A stretch of 43,765 bases of DNA. Origin: a virus. The number at the start of each line of letters is the position of its first letter. Position 1 is the stretch's first letter. The notes under the pieces are model-generated. The model was not told the origin of the DNA. It searched no databases and saw only the letters and a list, made by a program, of their open reading frames with translations. Shown piece after piece: positions 1 to 8,828 of the stretch. The stretch spans positions 1 through 43,765 of IMG/VR virus record IMGVR_UViG_3300030114_000021. One strand, written 5' to 3'. A program made the position numbers and the translations under genes.

Positions 1-2
1 GC

Positions 3-2027
3 CCATTCACAATGGGGCCAGAAAGCATATTCAACTCTTCGAATATCACTGTTCCTCTTGTCCGTCGCATCTGCCGCCAGATGCAGGCCAAGGCGATCAA
101 TGCATTTTTTGGGTCTGATCCATGGTTCTCAGTAGATCCTGCTCCAGTCCCTGAGTTCGATCCACAGGATGACGAGGGACGCGCACTACGTATCGAGCGA
201 TTCTGCCGATTCAAGCTTCATGAATCAGGGTCCCGCGATGACAAGGAACGTGCCATTAAGCGTGCGTTAATTCTTGGAGAATGCGCAGTGAAGACATCCT
301 ATGTCGTGCGTGACCAGATGTTCAACGTGGAGGCGCGCGTACTCACCGATGTAGATGGCCAGCCAATCCGTGCACAGGACGGTAATCACATCATCGAAGG
401 AGAGGAGTTTATTGACGCCGAAGATGGAACTGGAAATCAGGTTTTAGCTCGCGATAAAACAACTCAAAAACCAGCAGCCCCGATCTACACTCAGGTTCCG
501 CTCAATCGTCGCCAGATACTATTCGAGGGTGCGCGCTCTGAGCCGATTTTCTTTAAAGACTTCCTTTGCCCAATTACAGCGACCGACGTACAGACGGCAG
601 ATACTATTGTTCACCTCTATGATAAGCCAGTGATGGAATTCGTGGATCTTGTGGTGAAACGCGGCATGGTCGACGATAGCACGGACGAGCGTATTGGAGC
701 TACTCAGAAGATGCTGGCTCTAATTAAGAAACTATCTAACAACTCGCCACTGCCAAAGTCTGCGATCGATAGCCAGAATCGACCTAACGATAATTTCCAG
801 GCAGCTCCTACCGTAGAGACCGGTGGGCCTATCAGCGAGTTTGCAGAGTTCTACATGTGGTATGATGCCAATGAAGACGGAGTGGCGGAGAACATCATGC
901 TGATCGCTGATCGTAATTCAAAGGCCCCTATCTTTTACGACCACGTTGCAAATATCACAACCGATGGACTGCGTCCGATCGAGATCGTACGCATAAATCC
1001 AGTCGAGGGCCGCTGGTATGGGCTCGGTATAATGGAGCTCTTTGAGTCATATGGCACGATTACCGATCTACTGGTTAATCGGTGGAATTTCAGCCAATCT
1101 AGATCTGGCCGGGTGGACTTTTGGAATCCAACTAACACACTTGAGGGTGATCGTGATCCAAGTCTCAAGATGAACTGGGGTGGAAGTTATTCTCTCAAGC
1201 CTGGGATGAAACCAGAAGAGACATGCAAACCGGTCTACCTAACAGACACAAAGTTCGATGCTATCCACACGATGATCCAGTTCTTCATGCAACTGGCGAT
1301 GAATGAATCCGGTGTCACCAACGCAAATGATGATCAGGCTGCTGGCATGCAGTCAGCGAAACTCGCGACTGGAATTATTGAGGTAAGCAAGTCAGGGGAC
1401 GAGCTATTTCAGCCGATCATCCAAGATCTCAAAGGGCCACTAGAAAAGCTGCTTACCCGTGAGATAGATGTGACGCTAGCCAATCTTAATCCCAAGGAGG
1501 TCTACACGTATCTTGAAGGCGACACGCTTGGTGTGGACACATTAACACCAGACGACGTTAGGAATCTAAAGTTCAAAACCAAGATAGAGCTCACGTCGAT
1601 GCGCGATAATCAATCGCTCCAGATGTCGGCCCAGGCATCTGCGCTTGTAGAGAAATTCTACATGCTTACTCCCGCAGTGCAGGAAAAGGTTGCCAGTTTC
1701 TATAGGCAGCAGCTTCGCGTGCTCGATCCTAAGGCAGATGCTGATCGTGCGATACAGCCGCTGGATCCACCTACCGAACCACCAAATGAAACCAAGACCG
1801 GAGTAAATGTATCGGCTAAAATCGAGATGCTCACACCTGAAGAGCGAGCGAAGGTCATGCAAAAGCTCGACGTTCAAGAAACACCAGAAGATTTATCGAG
1901 CGCCCCTAAGCCTTTAGCACATAAGAACGGAGCTAATGGATCTACACATAAGTTAGGTGACGGCGGGGCAGCTGGATCTACTAGGATCCCGACTCAGCTC
2001 ACACAGGCAGGCAATAGGAAGACGTAA
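3..2027 (+). CDS. Phage portal protein (5'-partial at window edge)
   Basis: Portal subunit of a tailed phage, the ring at one capsid vertex through which DNA is packaged and ejected. The frame is open at the left edge, so the true N-terminus may lie outside; the first ATG inside is at 12 and gives 671 residues. Seen: an early block VPLVRRICRQMQAKAIN, a central aromatic/glycine stretch GRWYGLGIMELFESYG near residue 332, then NRWNFSQSRSGRV, and a charged proline-rich tail from about residue 580. This layout fits podovirus-type portals. The assignment rests on remembered motifs and on the capsid genes further along, not on a search. Unusually, a recombination module and a minus-strand block separate it from scaffold and capsid. 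A hairpin motif (2034-2051) begins seven bases after the stop codon. Confidence 0.72.
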   Translation, partial: PFTMGPESIFNSSNITVPLVRRICRQMQAKAINAFFGSDPWFSVDPAPVPEFDPQDDEGRALRIERFCRFKLHESGSRDDKERAIKRALILGECAVKTSYVVRDQMFNVEARVLTDVDGQPIRAQDGNHIIEGEEFIDAEDGTGNQVLARDKTTQKPAAPIYTQVPLNRRQILFEGARSEPIFFKDFLCPITATDVQTADTIVHLYDKPVMEFVDLVVKRGMVDDSTDERIGATQKMLALIKKLSNNSPLPKSAIDSQNRPNDNFQAAPTVETGGPISEFAEFYMWYDANEDGVAENIMLIADRNSKAPIFYDHVANITTDGLRPIEIVRINPVEGRWYGLGIMELFESYGTITDLLVNRWNFSQSRSGRVDFWNPTNTLEGDRDPSLKMNWGGSYSLKPGMKPEETCKPVYLTDTKFDAIHTMIQFFMQLAMNESGVTNANDDQAAGMQSAKLATGIIEVSKSGDELFQPIIQDLKGPLEKLLTREIDVTLANLNPKEVYTYLEGDTLGVDTLTPDDVRNLKFKTKIELTSMRDNQSLQMSAQASALVEKFYMLTPAVQEKVASFYRQQLRVLDPKADADRAIQPLDPPTEPPNETKTGVNVSAKIEMLTPEERAKVMQKLDVQETPEDLSSAPKPLAHKNGANGSTHKLGDGGAAGSTRIPTQLTQAGNRKT

Positions 2028-2033
2028 ATATAT

Positions 2034-2051
2034 TTCTCGCTTGACGGGAAT
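2034..2051 (+). promoter_or_regulatory. Dispersed hairpin motif, copy 1
   Basis: The sequence TTCTCGCTTGACGGGAAT forms a stem (TTCTCG with CGGGAA, one G-T pair) around the loop CTTGA. It lies seven bases after the portal stop and 26 bases before the next small gene, at the head of the recombination module. It is nearly identical to the copies at 39816-39834 and 27158-27176 (minus). It may be an operator, phage promoter or RNA element; the role is inferred from recurrence and position only. Confidence 0.6.
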
Positions 2052-2077
2052 ATGCCGACCTGCCATCGGTATGTCTT

Positions 2078-2248
2078 ATGCCGAAACAAAAGAAACGTTA
2101 TGGGTTCTACGTGGAACTTCCACGCTGGACAATCCACCTCATTAAACTAGCTGCCAAGCGTACTGAATCCGGTACCCAGTGGGAGGCGATTCAGGATGCC
2201 TTCAATACTTCAGCTAAGAAACAAAAATCCAATAAAGCAAAATCCTAA
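2078..2248 (+). CDS. Small basic hypothetical protein (56 aa)
   Basis: ATG at 2078 opens a 56-residue frame ending TAA at 2246-2248, three bases before the recT start. The product is rich in Lys/Arg at both ends (MPKQKKRYGF at the start; a Lys/Ser-rich tail) with a central stretch that could be helical (TIHLIKLAAKRTES). It is the first gene after hairpin motif copy 1 and probably shares a transcript with recT. No family recognised. The small size and basic charge would suit a nucleic-acid-binding accessory, but that is a guess. No clear Shine-Dalgarno precedes the ATG. Confidence 0.5.
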   Translation: MPKQKKRYGFYVELPRWTIHLIKLAAKRTESGTQWEAIQDAFNTSAKKQKSNKAKS

Positions 2249-2251
2249 GCC

Positions 2252-3562
2252 ATGTCTGACTCACAACTAGCGGAGCGCCCACAGTCTGTTAAGGACTATC
2301 TCGCACTTCCATCATACCGAGATCGTTTCCATGAAGTGATGGGAAAACGTGCGAATCAATTCATGGCCTCTATTGTCGCATCAGCGCAGATGCCCGCACT
2401 GAAAGATGCCGAACCACGCTCAGTAATCGCTGCCGCAATGGTCGCAGCTACACTCGACCTACCAGTAAACCCCACACTTGGTATGGCGCACATCGTTGCC
2501 TACGGTGATAAAACTGGTGCAAAGATAGCACAGTTCCAGTGTGGCTATAAGGGATTCATCCAACTCGCACTACGGTCCGGCCAGTACAAAAGACTGAATG
2601 CTGGACCATTAAATTCAGAAGCCTTCGCTGGCTATGATCTCGTTGGTGAGCCAAAGCTAGATTGGTCTGAATATGACCCAGTCAAACCAGTGGGCGGATA
2701 TTTCTGCGCTTTTGAGTTACTCAATGGATTCACGAAAGTAGTTTATTGGCCCAAGAAGCAAGTTGAAGAACACGCAAAGCGATTCAGTAAGGCCTATCAA
2801 AAGGGCTACCAGTCTTCACCGTGGTTTTCTGATTTTGACGGTATGGCTACCAAGACGGTGATAAAGAATGCCCTGACGAAATGGGGAATTCTTTCTGTTG
2901 AGATGCAGAAAGCAGCTACCCACGACCAGGGCGTTCAAGTGGATGTCGATTCGGACGTTAAATATGTCGATGCCGAGCCATTGAATACTACTTCTGAAAA
3001 TGAAGCTGAAACAACCGGCGCCACTCAACAGCCTACCCGTCCAGCACCTCCGCCGCGCGCCAAGAAAGGTGCCGCTGCAGCTGAAGCTGCAATCGACGTC
3101 ACGGCTACCCCGGTTAAGAATCCAGAGAAAACTGTCGAACTAGAGAAGCCCGTGGTCAAAGAACAAGAGCCGGCACAAGCACCCAAGACCGAAGAAAAGA
3201 AGCCAGAGCCCCCCAAGAATCAGACACCTCGGCAATCTCTCCAAGACAAGGAAGAGCTGGTTACTGTATGCGTGCCTGACAAGCTTTTCGCGCTCAATAT
3301 CAAGCTTGCTGGCGTGGATACACCATCAGTACGTGCTACACTTAAGGGCGGATACATTGGTGATGTCTACCACTTCGGCGGTGCAATCAAGAACCCTTCT
3401 GGTGATGGGCTGATCCCAACCAAAGAATGGGAGATCGGAACTCCTGTCTCGCTCCTGCTGAGTGGCCGACTCAATAGTAAATCAGGAACACTGCTCACCG
3501 AGGTAAAGAAAATAACTCCAGTTGAGGCTGCGTCCGACACGGCGCAGATGGCGATTGAGTGA
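2252..3562 (+). CDS. recT: RecT-family single-strand annealing protein with extra C-terminal region
   Basis: Anneals complementary single strands and drives phage recombination together with a 5'-3' exonuclease. The first ~215 residues carry the RecT core: LPSYRDRFHEVMGKRANQF, a block with ATLDLPVNPTLGMAHIVAYG, CGYKGFIQLALRSGQYKRL, and DFDGMATKTVIKNALTKWG. A proline/lysine-rich linker follows (about 250-330), then roughly 100 further residues (LKGGYIGDVYHFGGAIKNP) that I do not recognise. At 436 residues it is far longer than a typical RecT of about 270. The linker may tether a single-strand DNA-binding or partner-binding domain; this is inference. It overlaps the next gene by 8 bases, and nuclease genes follow on the same strand. 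No obvious Shine-Dalgarno is present. Confidence 0.9.
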   Translation: MSDSQLAERPQSVKDYLALPSYRDRFHEVMGKRANQFMASIVASAQMPALKDAEPRSVIAAAMVAATLDLPVNPTLGMAHIVAYGDKTGAKIAQFQCGYKGFIQLALRSGQYKRLNAGPLNSEAFAGYDLVGEPKLDWSEYDPVKPVGGYFCAFELLNGFTKVVYWPKKQVEEHAKRFSKAYQKGYQSSPWFSDFDGMATKTVIKNALTKWGILSVEMQKAATHDQGVQVDVDSDVKYVDAEPLNTTSENEAETTGATQQPTRPAPPPRAKKGAAAAEAAIDVTATPVKNPEKTVELEKPVVKEQEPAQAPKTEEKKPEPPKNQTPRQSLQDKEELVTVCVPDKLFALNIKLAGVDTPSVRATLKGGYIGDVYHFGGAIKNPSGDGLIPTKEWEIGTPVSLLLSGRLNSKSGTLLTEVKKITPVEAASDTAQMAIE

Positions 3563-4352
3563 GGCTATCGTACTCGAAGCGATCACACCGGCTACCCAGC
3601 TGGTGTTGGTCGACTCTAAATTCGTCTCTGCGCTAACAGCCGTAGAGGCACAGGTTGCTACGCTAAAGATCACTGATTCTAATTCAGCGCAACTGGCCGC
3701 GGACCTACAGATCCGCCTTACTACGGCCGGCCGTAAGCTGGAAGAAGCACGGAAGATCATCAAGCAACCATTCCTAGACAAATGCGCTGAGATCGAGAAT
3801 GCAGCGCGCGGACCAGCCCAGCGCATCATACGCGCAAAAGATTCAATCAAGAAGGCGCTAACTGACTTCGAAGTAGAACAGACGCGCATAGCTGAAGAGA
3901 AAGAATCCGAGCGCCTTCGTGAGCTTGATCGACTGGAGAAACTACGCCAAACAGAGGAAGCTGAAGCACAACGTAAGGCAGCAGAACTGGCCAAGCTTGC
4001 CGCTGAAGAAGCAGCCAAATCAGCTACACCTACGATCGAGATCGAGTTCGATGATGAGCCTGCACCACAAGCGCAAAAGACCGAGACAGAGAAAAAGATT
4101 GAGGCGATTAAATACGCCCCAGTGGTGTATGCACCTATAGTAGAAGGCGTTAGGTTCAAGACCGTGCTCATTCCGACCGTCGAGGATATATCTAAAGTCC
4201 CCGACTGCTTTGTTATCAAGACCGTGAACTATCAGGCTATCAAGACGACGTTCTGTACCGGCTACAAAGAAGGCCAACCATTACCCGTCTGTAATGGAGT
4301 GAAGTTCGAGGCCAAGCGTGAAGTAGATTCAACTGGTAGGAGAGTATTTTGA
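3555..4352 (+). CDS. Coiled-coil phage protein paired with RecT
   Basis: A protein of about 265 residues. I chose the TTG at 3555, which overlaps the recT stop by 8 bases and suggests translational coupling; a TTG at 3522 would add 11 Arg-rich residues of doubtful quality. The N-terminal half is helical (FVSALTAVEAQVATLKITD). A long charged coiled coil (about 85-160) is rich in Glu, Ala, Lys and Arg. A C-terminal globular part follows (VPDCFVIKTVNYQAIKTTF). Coiled-coil proteins of this layout often sit beside recT in phages, sometimes annotated DUF1351-like, with no enzymatic role known to me. No catalytic motif is visible. Assignment to a named family is tentative. Confidence 0.75.
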   Translation: MSEAIVLEAITPATQLVLVDSKFVSALTAVEAQVATLKITDSNSAQLAADLQIRLTTAGRKLEEARKIIKQPFLDKCAEIENAARGPAQRIIRAKDSIKKALTDFEVEQTRIAEEKESERLRELDRLEKLRQTEEAEAQRKAAELAKLAAEEAAKSATPTIEIEFDDEPAPQAQKTETEKKIEAIKYAPVVYAPIVEGVRFKTVLIPTVEDISKVPDCFVIKTVNYQAIKTTFCTGYKEGQPLPVCNGVKFEAKREVDSTGRRVF

Positions 4353-4360
4353 AAGAAACT

Positions 4361-4447
4361 ATGAAAACAAAACTCAAAAAACGTTGGATAGTGACAAAAG
4401 ATGGTGTCGATTGCGGGTTAGCCAAAGCCACAGAACTAGGCTTATGA
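4361..4447 (+). CDS. Possible 28-residue peptide
   Basis: ATG at 4361, eight bases after the preceding stop, opens a 28-codon frame ending TGA at 4445-4447. The product starts MKTKLKKRWIVTKDG and is Lys-rich. AGGAG occurs 18 bases upstream, which is too far for a good ribosome site. Evidence is only position and spacing, and it may be chance. Confidence 0.25.
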   Translation: MKTKLKKRWIVTKDGVDCGLAKATELGL

Positions 4448-4458
4448 CACGAAATCTT

Positions 4459-4474
4459 GTCTAGTGTGGTAGTG
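4459..4474 (+). promoter_or_regulatory. Degenerate copy of dispersed hairpin motif
   Basis: GTCTAGTGTGGTAGTG matches the first eleven positions of copy 4 (GTCTCGTGTGG) except one, then diverges and loses the right arm. It lies 11 bases upstream of the gene at 4486. It could be a decayed or weak site, or a chance match. Confidence 0.25.
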
Positions 4475-4485
4475 CGTCAACACTT

Positions 4486-4680
4486 ATGGGTAAGCGCGGT
4501 GTTCTGGTTAAGAAACCTGAAGATCCAGCTGACTTTGCCACCGAAAAGTCGGCGTTGAAATATATCGGTATCGCCGAACGATGCGCCAATAAGTTCCGTG
4601 GTACGCTCGTCGATGAGATGCCCAAGCTTAGGCCACTCATTGAAGGCGGAGTATTCGGTGTAAGGATGATGCATCGATGA
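4486..4680 (+). CDS. Small hypothetical protein (64 aa)
   Basis: 64 residues beginning MGKRGVLVKKPEDPADFATE. The stop overlaps the next start as ATGA (4677-4680), typical of translational coupling in this genome. No signal peptide, membrane segment or known motif is seen. It sits between the RecT partner and a RecB-like nuclease, so a recombination accessory role is possible but not shown. No clear Shine-Dalgarno. Confidence 0.65.
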   Translation: MGKRGVLVKKPEDPADFATEKSALKYIGIAERCANKFRGTLVDEMPKLRPLIEGGVFGVRMMHR

Positions 4681-5816
4681 AGCCATCAATCCGCTGCAGT
4701 GAACTTGACCGCGTGTTGTCCTGTAATGGGTCACTTACACTCACTCGCATAGTAGCCCCTCGCAAGGGTGACGAGGGCGATGAGGGTACGGATATCCACG
4801 CCAATATAGCATGGCGACTAGTTCATGAGCTCGGAGCCACTGATAATGGATTCCCAAATGGATTCAGCTATGAACCAGGAAAACATATTACCGATTGGAT
4901 CGTAAACTTCTGCTTTAGGACCGTGCAGGAAGGAACTCCAAGCGACTGGTCTATGGAATGTGAAGTACCACTCGAATGTGAGTTCGGTCGGTTCATTCTC
5001 ACAGGGCATCCAGATCTCGTCGCAATAAATCCCGATGTAACTGAATTCAACATCGACGATTACAAGACCGGTTATAATCCGGTAGATATCGCCGAATCTA
5101 ACTGGCAACTACTCGGATATGCGGCGTTACTAAAGAGCGCTTATCCTACGCTAAAACGCGGGAGAATTCGAATCATCCAGCCACGTAATTACGAGGATGA
5201 AGGATTCCCGCGTGTCAGCGAATATACGATCGAGAACATAGACGCAGCTATCGCCGGGCTAGAACAGTTCGTAAACAAGGCCATCGATAACTCGATGGAG
5301 CTAAACTCAGGAAATAAACAATGCGCGTGGTGTATCGGCTGCCAATGCCCGGCACTCAAAGAAGAACAACGACTCATGAAACTCAAACTCACACCAGAAC
5401 TACTCGCCAATATCAAGCGTGAGCCAGATGACGCCGCTCTTGCCGACTGGGTTATAACAGCGCGCACGCTCAATCGACCAACCGAAGATGCAGAAAAAAT
5501 GCTGCACGAGCGTTTAGACACAGTGGCATCAATCCAATCCGGTACGGGTGTAACAATCACACGCAAGATCACCAAGGGTAGCTACTCGTTCCCGGACATG
5601 CTAAAGTTTATACAGGAATTTCGCGATCTAGTCCCAGGTGACGACGCGCTAGCTAGCGTCGTCACTCCTTCTGTAACCATAGTAAAGGACCAGATCGCCG
5701 AAAAGCTTGGCGTTCCAAAAACAGGTAAAGCAGCCGTAACTGCTGAAACACTTTTCGATGCCAAATTACGCCCATTCGTAACCCAAGGAGAACGTAAGAT
5801 TTTACAATTCACATGA
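4677..5816 (+). CDS. PD-(D/E)XK nuclease, DUF2800/Cas4-RecB-like
   Basis: Probable exonuclease working with RecT. The N-terminus (RCSELDRVLSCNGSLTLTR, then GDEGDEGTDIHANIAWRL) fits the phage DUF2800 family, related to Cas4/RecB nucleases. Metal-binding motifs are visible: GHPDLV near residue 110, NIDDYKTG near 125 (D...DxK), then a conserved Q and Y (NWQLLGYAALLKSAYP). A Cys cluster CAWCIGCQC near 215-223 could hold an Fe-S cluster, as in AddB/Cas4 proteins. The C-terminal third is unassigned. The 4-base overlaps at both ends place it firmly in the recombination operon. In lambda-like systems such a nuclease makes the single-stranded substrate for the annealing protein; that pairing is inferred here. 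Confidence 0.82.
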   Translation: MKPSIRCSELDRVLSCNGSLTLTRIVAPRKGDEGDEGTDIHANIAWRLVHELGATDNGFPNGFSYEPGKHITDWIVNFCFRTVQEGTPSDWSMECEVPLECEFGRFILTGHPDLVAINPDVTEFNIDDYKTGYNPVDIAESNWQLLGYAALLKSAYPTLKRGRIRIIQPRNYEDEGFPRVSEYTIENIDAAIAGLEQFVNKAIDNSMELNSGNKQCAWCIGCQCPALKEEQRLMKLKLTPELLANIKREPDDAALADWVITARTLNRPTEDAEKMLHERLDTVASIQSGTGVTITRKITKGSYSFPDMLKFIQEFRDLVPGDDALASVVTPSVTIVKDQIAEKLGVPKTGKAAVTAETLFDAKLRPFVTQGERKILQFT

Positions 5817-5980
5817 AGATCGTTGAACGTCCGTATAGAAAATCCAAATATCGCCGTCGTACTATGTCTCGCCTACCCCAGCTCAATAAGGCCAACCAGC
5901 TTTATCGTCGACTTATAGGTGGACACAAACCAGCGGCTCAAAATCATACCCCAATCTTACATGCCCCGGAGACTGACTGA
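5813..5980 (+). CDS. Small Arg-rich hypothetical protein (55 aa)
   Basis: ATG at 5813 overlaps the nuclease stop (ATGA), and the frame runs 55 residues to TGA at 5978-5980, overlapping the downstream nuclease start at 5961 by 20 bases. The first half is strongly basic (RPYRKSKYRRRTMSRL), suggesting nucleic-acid contact. No family recognised. The tight overlaps on both sides are the main support. Confidence 0.5.
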   Translation: MKIVERPYRKSKYRRRTMSRLPQLNKANQLYRRLIGGHKPAAQNHTPILHAPETD

Positions 5981-6434
5981 TGCAGATCTGGCTGCGATAC
6001 TTGAACGGCAGGGCAAGCCAGTAGATTTCAAGTTCCGAAAGAACTCCGTACGATCTTCCGGCCCATCAGAGTCACAGATTCAGCAGGCTGTGATTCAATG
6101 GTGGCACCATGCGTGTGGCGCCTATGGAATACCAGAACGCTTACTCATGGCATTCCCTCTACAGGCTGCGCGCTCCCCGCGCAATGGCGCCAGAATGAAA
6201 GCCGAGGGCTGTCGAGCTGGCACACTAGATCTCCAGCTAGCTGTCGGCCGTGGTCGGTTCAATAGCCTATGGATAGAGATGAAAACACCTACAGGAAGGG
6301 TATCAGATGAGCAGACAGAAATGATCATCGCCTTACAGCACCAGCGAAACATGACCGCAGTTTGCAGATCGTCTGAAGAAGCCATAAAAGAAATTCAAGA
6401 ATACCTCGCTCTCGACGGAGGCTGCGATGAATGA
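5961..6434 (+). CDS. VRR-NUC domain nuclease
   Basis: A 157-residue virus-type replication-repair nuclease (PD-(D/E)XK superfamily). Start chosen at ATG 5961 (MPRRLTDADL); an in-frame GTG at 5919 would overlap the preceding gene more deeply. Visible motifs: SESQIQQAVIQWW near residue 36, FPLQAARSPRNGARMKAEG, RAGTLDLQL (the metal-binding D) and LWIEMKTPTGRVSDEQ (the E-x-K pair) near 103. Stand-alone VRR-NUC proteins commonly process branched DNA in phages. It overlaps the helicase start by 8 bases, so nuclease and SF2 helicase are probably co-translated. Confidence 0.88.
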   Translation: MPRRLTDADLAAILERQGKPVDFKFRKNSVRSSGPSESQIQQAVIQWWHHACGAYGIPERLLMAFPLQAARSPRNGARMKAEGCRAGTLDLQLAVGRGRFNSLWIEMKTPTGRVSDEQTEMIIALQHQRNMTAVCRSSEEAIKEIQEYLALDGGCDE

Positions 6435-8127
6435 GGTCTTCGAGGTAGAGTTTGAAGAGCCGTTAAAGTTTAGCCTACGCGATTACCAGATTGCAGCTCA
6501 GAACGCTACAACTGAAGGCTGGAAAACGTTTCAACGCCAGCTTTTGGCGATGGCTACTGGAACTGGTAAGTCTACAATATTCGCGTCACTAGCTGCCAAT
6601 GAGTGGATCAATAATCACGGACGCACACTCATCCTTGAGAACCGCGATGCGCTCGTGCGCCAGACGGCCAAGCGTATTAAAGACGAGACAGGCATGGAGT
6701 GCGAGATCGAGATGGCCGATCTTCATGCAAGCATAACAGCGCCAGTGGTTATCGCATCGGTTCCAACGCTCTGTCGGGATCGGCGCTTAACGGGTTTCCC
6801 GGATACCCACTTTTCGCAAGTCGTTGTCGATGAATGTCATCACAATTTATCAGCATCCTTTTCTAAGATAACGAGTTACTTCCACTATGGCGCTGAATCA
6901 TCTGCGGAAGGATGGACTCCACCGCCAGATGGAACATACCAGCCTAAGGCAAAGATCCTTGGCGTTACCGCAACACCTGAGCTTTCTTCGAAGCGTACTC
7001 TCGGTGAAATGTATCAGACAATTGCATACACGTATTCGCTTATAGACGCCGTTCGTGATGGCTGGCTTGTTCCTCCAATAACCAAGAATATACCACTCAA
7101 GATCGATATCCGCGGATTACGTCCAGGACGCACACCAAATGGTAGTGACTTCAAACTAGAGGATCTTAGCGCTAGGCTTGAGCCTGTACTTGAAGCACTG
7201 GCAGAACAGATATGCGAGATCGCAGCAAACGAGAAGACGATAGCATTCGTTCCATCCGTCGAGTGCGCACGGATACTAGCCGATGCAATTTGTCGCCACG
7301 GCCTTAACGGAATCTTCGTCTCTGGCGACTGCCTTGATGTCGATGAAAAGACTGAGGCGTATAGACGAGCAGGACGCGGGACCGTATTGGTAAATTGTGC
7401 ACTTTACGTCGAGGGAGCGGATTTCCCCGATACGTCCTGCGTTGTCATCGCTCGTGCTACAAAATCAACCGGGTTCTATCGCCAAATGATAGGACGTGGT
7501 ACTCGCGTTTTAGCTGGCGTAGTAGACGGGCTTAATACTCCAGAGAAGAGACGTGCCGCAATTGCAACGAGTGCCAAACCAACGTTACTCATTCTCGATC
7601 CACTCTGGGTATCAGATCGCATCGATCTCTGTGATGCCTATGATCTTTTTACAGATAAACCTGAGGTTAAAGAGCGGATGAAAAAGCTTGGCCAGCCAAG
7701 TGAAGAGGCAGCCCGACAAGCAGAGCGCGACATGATTAAAGCGCTAGAGAAGGAAGCACGTAAACATACACGCAAGAAATCACGTGTTATAGACCCGCTT
7801 GCATGGTCGGTTATGGTCGGCGATGAAGCGCTCGCAGAATTTACTCCAGGAGATAACTGGGAATCAGTAGCGCCAACAGAAGGCCAAATCAAATTTCTCC
7901 AGCAACAAGGAATAGATACTTCAAAAATAAAATACAAGGGGCATGCTCACAAGATCATCGGACGTGTGATGTCTCGACTTAATCTAGGTTTGGCCACTGG
8001 CCGTCAACTTTCACTCATGCGCCAGCTAGGTCTCGATGAACAGACGTGCGCTACCCTCACGGTCAAGGAAGCATCACTAGCGATCGATCATGCGATGGCA
8101 GAACGCAAGCGCTACGCTCACACCTGA
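6427..8127 (+). CDS. SF2 DEAD-like DNA helicase
   Basis: A 566-residue superfamily 2 helicase. Motifs in order: Q-like segment LRDYQIAAQNAT (about 17), Walker A ATGTGKS (43-49), Ia TLILENRDALVRQ, II DECHH (about 135), III GVTATPE (about 179), IV AFVPSVECARILAD, V VEGADFPDTSCVV and VI QMIGRGTR (about 353). The C-terminal 190 residues are charged and may bind DNA or partners. RAD25/UvsW-like helicases of this kind remodel branched DNA during phage recombination. A good GGAGG precedes the ATG by 7 bases. Its last 10 bases overlap the convergent minus-strand gene. It closes the recombination module. Confidence 0.92.
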   Translation: MNEVFEVEFEEPLKFSLRDYQIAAQNATTEGWKTFQRQLLAMATGTGKSTIFASLAANEWINNHGRTLILENRDALVRQTAKRIKDETGMECEIEMADLHASITAPVVIASVPTLCRDRRLTGFPDTHFSQVVVDECHHNLSASFSKITSYFHYGAESSAEGWTPPPDGTYQPKAKILGVTATPELSSKRTLGEMYQTIAYTYSLIDAVRDGWLVPPITKNIPLKIDIRGLRPGRTPNGSDFKLEDLSARLEPVLEALAEQICEIAANEKTIAFVPSVECARILADAICRHGLNGIFVSGDCLDVDEKTEAYRRAGRGTVLVNCALYVEGADFPDTSCVVIARATKSTGFYRQMIGRGTRVLAGVVDGLNTPEKRRAAIATSAKPTLLILDPLWVSDRIDLCDAYDLFTDKPEVKERMKKLGQPSEEAARQAERDMIKALEKEARKHTRKKSRVIDPLAWSVMVGDEALAEFTPGDNWESVAPTEGQIKFLQQQGIDTSKIKYKGHAHKIIGRVMSRLNLGLATGRQLSLMRQLGLDEQTCATLTVKEASLAIDHAMAERKRYAHT

Positions 8128-8795
8128 TTATCACCGAAGAGTTTCTTCACATAACTGCCATAAAGATCAGCCGATCTAGGGTTAGAGAACTTCTTGGCAT
8201 ATAATCCAGTTCCTCCCATATGTCCCTCTCCACTAGAATCTATTCCACTAGGGATAGAAGATCCCTTACGACTAAACCCAAGCGCATTCGCGGGATCTAT
8301 TTCTTCCTGTTCTCCGGGTAGCGCATCAGATCCAGTATCGTTTGTTAACGGATCATTCTTTGCCGGTTGATCAGCAGTCGGCTTAGGCTGGGAAACAGGA
8401 GATGGAGCAACATCTGTTGTAACCCCATCCTTGGTTAAGGTGCCACCGCTATTCATATCTGGATCACTTACAGGACTCGGTGCAACGATACGCGTGATAC
8501 CGCCACGAGTAAGCGTACCTCCGCTATTTTGAGTAGGAGAGAGATTCGATGAGCCAAATGCACTTGGAGCTACTGTCCTGGTAATTCCATCCCTAGTCAT
8601 AGTTCCACCAGAATTTGGAGTAGCCCTAGATGGAGCACGCTGAAGTACCGATGGAGCTTGGCTCGTAGCCATCGTTCGCGGGCTCTGTGGCATCGCTTTC
8701 GGGCTCGGCACATAACTGGTAGAACCGACTTGCTGTTGCGGAAAGAGTGGCTGTGGTTTGCCACGAAAGGCGCGGGATAGAGGTACAGATGGCAT
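8118..8795 (-). CDS. Repeat-containing hypothetical protein
   Basis: 225 residues, low complexity, rich in Pro, Ser, Gly and Thr. Three spaced internal repeats share NSGGTxTxxGxTxxVAPS (roughly residues 61-78, 90-107 and 114-131), joined by Pro/Ser linkers. The C-terminal part (SADLYGSYVKKLFGDNQV) looks more globular. No signal peptide or membrane segment. It lies downstream in the minus-strand block with an RCC1-like propeller and a large structural-type protein, so a virion or tail-assembly role is likely but unproven. The 3' ends of this gene and the SF2 helicase overlap by 10 bases. Confidence 0.7.
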   Translation of the reverse strand: MPSVPLSRAFRGKPQPLFPQQQVGSTSYVPSPKAMPQSPRTMATSQAPSVLQRAPSRATPNSGGTMTRDGITRTVAPSAFGSSNLSPTQNSGGTLTRGGITRIVAPSPVSDPDMNSGGTLTKDGVTTDVAPSPVSQPKPTADQPAKNDPLTNDTGSDALPGEQEEIDPANALGFSRKGSSIPSGIDSSGEGHMGGTGLYAKKFSNPRSADLYGSYVKKLFGDNQV

Positions 8796-8828
8796 AAGAT
8801 TTACGGGTTAACTTCTAATTGTTGATTT

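Noticed and set aside
2041-2046. TTGACG in motif copies 1 and 7 as a sigma70 -35 box
   Set aside because: No fitting -10 at 16-18 bases in either copy, and the other loop class lacks TTGAC. The dyad explains the conservation better.
3482-4219. 245-codon minus frame over the coiled-coil gene
   Set aside because: Ser/Ala-rich mirror of a Glu/Lys/Ala coiled coil; no motif, and the plus frame fits the operon.
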